DNA from: Paraburkholderia sp. UYCP14C
GTDB taxonomy: Bacteria > Pseudomonadota > Gammaproteobacteria > Burkholderiales > Burkholderiaceae
Assembly (NCBI RefSeq): GCF_004197395.1
Contig: NZ_SELS01000072.1
Span: 1 to 34,125 of the forward strand
Direction of reading: 5' to 3'
DNA length: 34,125 nt
The stretch's first letter is position 1; each line of letters opens with the position of its first letter. The notes below the pieces were generated by a model that made no database searches, had not been told where the DNA came from, and saw nothing but the letters and a program-made list of their open reading frames with translations. The translations under genes and the position numbers were made by a program. Positions 32,425 to 34,125 of the stretch are shown here, piece after piece.

Positions 32425-33036
32425 TCACTTGAGCGGCGCCGTCCCGAGACCATGCTCGACCATGCCGACCACCTGCTCGGCGAACTCGCGGTAGCCCATG
32501 CGGCCGTCCGGCTTCAGCCATGTGAAGGTCCAGTTGATCATGCCGAACACCATCATCGTCAGCGCGGTCTGGTTGTCGCGTGTCGCGCGTTCGGGGTAGG
32601 CGCGCGCGAGCTGCCGCGCGAATGCGGCGACCACGTCGCGCTGGCGGTTGAGGATGATCTCTCGCTGCGAATCGACCAGATACTTGACGTCGTTCAACAG
32701 CGCGACGTGCCGGCTGTGCGACGTCTCATACTCGGACAGGAACGCGCGGATCAGCTCCGCGAAGGTTTCGCGCTCGCTGAGTTCGCGCCGCTGGCTCGAG
32801 CCTTCCACCTCGGCGATGATCAGCATCAGCCGCTTCGTGTAGCGATCGAGCAGGTCGAACAGGATCGCTTCCTTGCTCTCGTAATAGTGATAGAGACGCG
32901 CCTTCGAGGTGCCGCTCGCCGCGGCAAGATCGGCCATCGACGTGCTGGGATAGCTGGTCTGCGCGAACTTCGCGGCGGCCAGTTCGAGAATCTGCTCGCG
33001 TTGGGTTTCGTGGTCTGGGGCTCGGGTGCGGGCCAT
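32425..33036 (-). CDS. TetR family regulator (PaaR-like by position)
   Basis: A 203-residue TetR protein. The N-terminal DNA-binding domain has ILELAAAKFAQTSYPSTSMA, then DLAAASGTSKARLYHYYESK, a standard TetR helix-turn-helix. The ligand-binding part is helical with no obvious signature. A TetR repressor (PaaR) that answers phenylacetyl-CoA controls paa genes in related betaproteobacteria; location next to paaE suggests this role, but it is inference. It starts 20 bases after the stop of the DUF1835 gene, so the two are probably co-transcribed. Confidence 0.85.
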   Translation of the reverse strand: MARTRAPDHETQREQILELAAAKFAQTSYPSTSMADLAAASGTSKARLYHYYESKEAILFDLLDRYTKRLMLIIAEVEGSSQRRELSERETFAELIRAFLSEYETSHSRHVALLNDVKYLVDSQREIILNRQRDVVAAFARQLARAYPERATRDNQTALTMMVFGMINWTFTWLKPDGRMGYREFAEQVVGMVEHGLGTAPLK

Positions 33037-33056
33037 ATTGGTCTGTTCTTATCTTA

Positions 33057-33869
33057 TTAGGGTGAGCAGGGGGCGGTTGCCGCGCGCAGTTCGAGCGAGC
33101 GCCATTCGTTCGCGTCGCCGCGCAGGCGGATGCGCCGCAGCGCCGCGAGTTCGCGCATGCGCCACAGTACGATGCTGTCGCTGACGAGGAACCACAGCTC
33201 GGCGGTCATGACGTAGGCGGCGACCCGCGCCGCGGGCTGCCAGTCGTCGGTTGCGCGTTCGAGGATCAGCGCGTCGAGTTCGGCGAAGCTGCTGCTCGTG
33301 AAGGTGTTGTCGCGCCAGCGCCGCGTCTCGCCGTTCGCCTGCTTGACCTCCTGCCATTCGAGCGCGAGCCGACTGATGCGCAGCACCGAAATCGGCGCGG
33401 CGTCCGGCAGATGCGTCTGTAGCACGTCCGGCGGAAACATGCCGACCGACGTCGCGCGATCCTTGCGGGTGTGCGCCCACGCTTGGCGGTCGGTGAGGTC
33501 GGCGATCGACAGATGCACTTCGTGCAAACGCTGCGGGCTGTTGCGCACCAGGTAGCAGACGCGGCGCAGCATCAGCTGATCGGACGAGCTTTCGCCGTGC
33601 CACACGACGAGATTCGCAGTGTCGCTGACGAGGCCGTCGAGCACCGCGGTCTGTGCGCGGAACTCGCGCGCGAAGTCGCGTTGCGTGTCGGCGGTGACGC
33701 GTGCCCAAAAGTCGGCGCGCATGGGCTGAGCGTCGTCAACGTCGCGTAACGGGCCGACCGCCAGATCGTCCCGCAACGGCTGCACGCGATCGTCGCTGCC
33801 GGCCTGCGCCAGCGCGGTACGCAGCGACTCGGCGGCGACGTCGCCGTTGGTGAGGTGAATCGTGCTCAT
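33057..33869 (-). CDS. DUF1835 domain protein
   Basis: A 270-residue soluble protein. The N-terminal STIHLTNGDVAAESLRTALA and the following VQPLRDDLAVGPLRDV are the DUF1835 signature; the C-terminal half (about 150-265, WFLVSDSIVLWRMRELAAL) resembles DUF3658, which often accompanies it. The function is unknown. ATG 33869 is preceded by TTG two codons earlier; the ATG fits the family. A hairpin with a T-rich tail lies between it and paaE, and the TetR gene follows within 20 bases. Confidence 0.83.
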   Translation of the reverse strand: MSTIHLTNGDVAAESLRTALAQAGSDDRVQPLRDDLAVGPLRDVDDAQPMRADFWARVTADTQRDFAREFRAQTAVLDGLVSDTANLVVWHGESSSDQLMLRRVCYLVRNSPQRLHEVHLSIADLTDRQAWAHTRKDRATSVGMFPPDVLQTHLPDAAPISVLRISRLALEWQEVKQANGETRRWRDNTFTSSSFAELDALILERATDDWQPAARVAAYVMTAELWFLVSDSIVLWRMRELAALRRIRLRGDANEWRSLELRAATAPCSP

Positions 33870-33907
33870 GGGCAAGGGTTTGCTGTGACGCCAGCTGCTG
33901 TAACGAA

Positions 33908-33957
33908 AAGAGGCCGCTCGCCGACCGGAAACCGATGTCCCGATCGATGAGCGGCCC
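33908..33957 (-). terminator. Probable terminator behind paaE
   Basis: On the minus strand GGCCGCTC (33956-33949) pairs with GAGCGGCC (33919-33912) across a 29-base loop that can fold further. It is followed by TCTTTTC. It would separate the paa transcript from the DUF1835-TetR pair. Confidence 0.5.
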
Positions 33958-34044
33958 CTAGTGTAAGCGGATCGCGAAACGGCCGAAAGCGGCGACGGCC
34001 GTTACGCGAAGCCACTTCGCACCCAAGCCAGGAAAGTGCCCGGC

Positions 34045-34125
34045 TCAACGTTCGTCGTAACTGACGACGACCTTGTCGCTCACCGGATGACACTGACACG
34101 TCAGCACGAACCCGTCGCGGATCTC
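34045..34125 (-). CDS. paaE: Phenylacetyl-CoA epoxidase reductase subunit, C-terminal end only
   Basis: The last 26 codons of a gene that runs in from the right edge. GFVLTCQCHPVSDKVVVSYD is the C-terminus of the plant-type [2Fe-2S] ferredoxin domain of PaaE, with the final Cys ligand in LTCQ. PaaE passes electrons from NADPH to the PaaABC epoxidase, which opens the aromatic ring of phenylacetyl-CoA. The rest of the paa cluster should lie beyond the window. Identification rests on this short but characteristic end. Confidence 0.78.
   Translation of the reverse strand, partial: EIRDGFVLTCQCHPVSDKVVVSYDER

Overview
The window looks like a chromosomal segment of a Burkholderia or Paraburkholderia-type betaproteobacterium. 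Coding DNA is GC-rich with strong third-position G/C bias. The gene families also fit: two DUF2957 lipoproteins, a DUF2242 lipoprotein, a short type-2 ArgC, a single-chain indolepyruvate:ferredoxin oxidoreductase and a phenylacetate (paa) gene at the right edge. All product calls come from reading the translations; no database search was run.

Left end (1-6.7 kb). A lower-GC stretch holds the C-terminal part of a Mu/TnsB-type transposase and a 560-base non-coding stretch with two perfect 12-bp hairpins. Then come a rhomboid protease, a small conserved protein on the minus strand, and a decayed locus where a scrap of an AcpA-like phosphoesterase runs directly into the 3' two thirds of a MauG-type cytochrome c peroxidase. 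A secreted lytic transglycosylase and a DUF2242 lipoprotein follow. The 590-base gap after these is unusual: it has two perfect DnaA boxes in one orientation, a TAG-trinucleotide run beside an AT-rich palindrome, and tandem GTTAAC sites, all resembling a replication-origin core far from any visible dnaA. Two overlapping small ORFs follow.

Centre (6.8-20 kb). An EamA exporter and an IclR regulator are divergent. Next are a small basic exported protein, a ribbon-helix-helix-like protein, a Mut7-C RNase-like protein, a beta-hydroxyacid dehydrogenase and a LysE exporter. Behind LysE lies a candidate small RNA: a good sigma-70 promoter, a 60-nt transcript with a tandem UGUCUCCUC repeat, and a strong terminator. 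A minus-strand unit of two DUF2957 paralogues plus an OmpW-like porin has its own promoter with a perfect -35 box. argC, wrbA, a ybhB-like gene and an orphan LuxR-type response regulator follow.

Right end (20-34 kb). pyrE, an MFS carrier and the NADP malic enzyme maeB precede an aromatic catabolism block. The fused indolepyruvate:ferredoxin oxidoreductase can make aryl-acetyl-CoA from aryl-pyruvates. HppD opens 4-hydroxyphenylpyruvate degradation and is divergent from an Lrp-type regulator. After a GNAT gene, a TetR regulator and a DUF1835 protein lie downstream of paaE, whose last 26 codons enter the window. Together they suggest a local supply line from phenylalanine, tyrosine and tryptophan to phenylacetyl-CoA and homogentisate. 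Most convergent gene pairs in this half are separated by clear bidirectional terminators.
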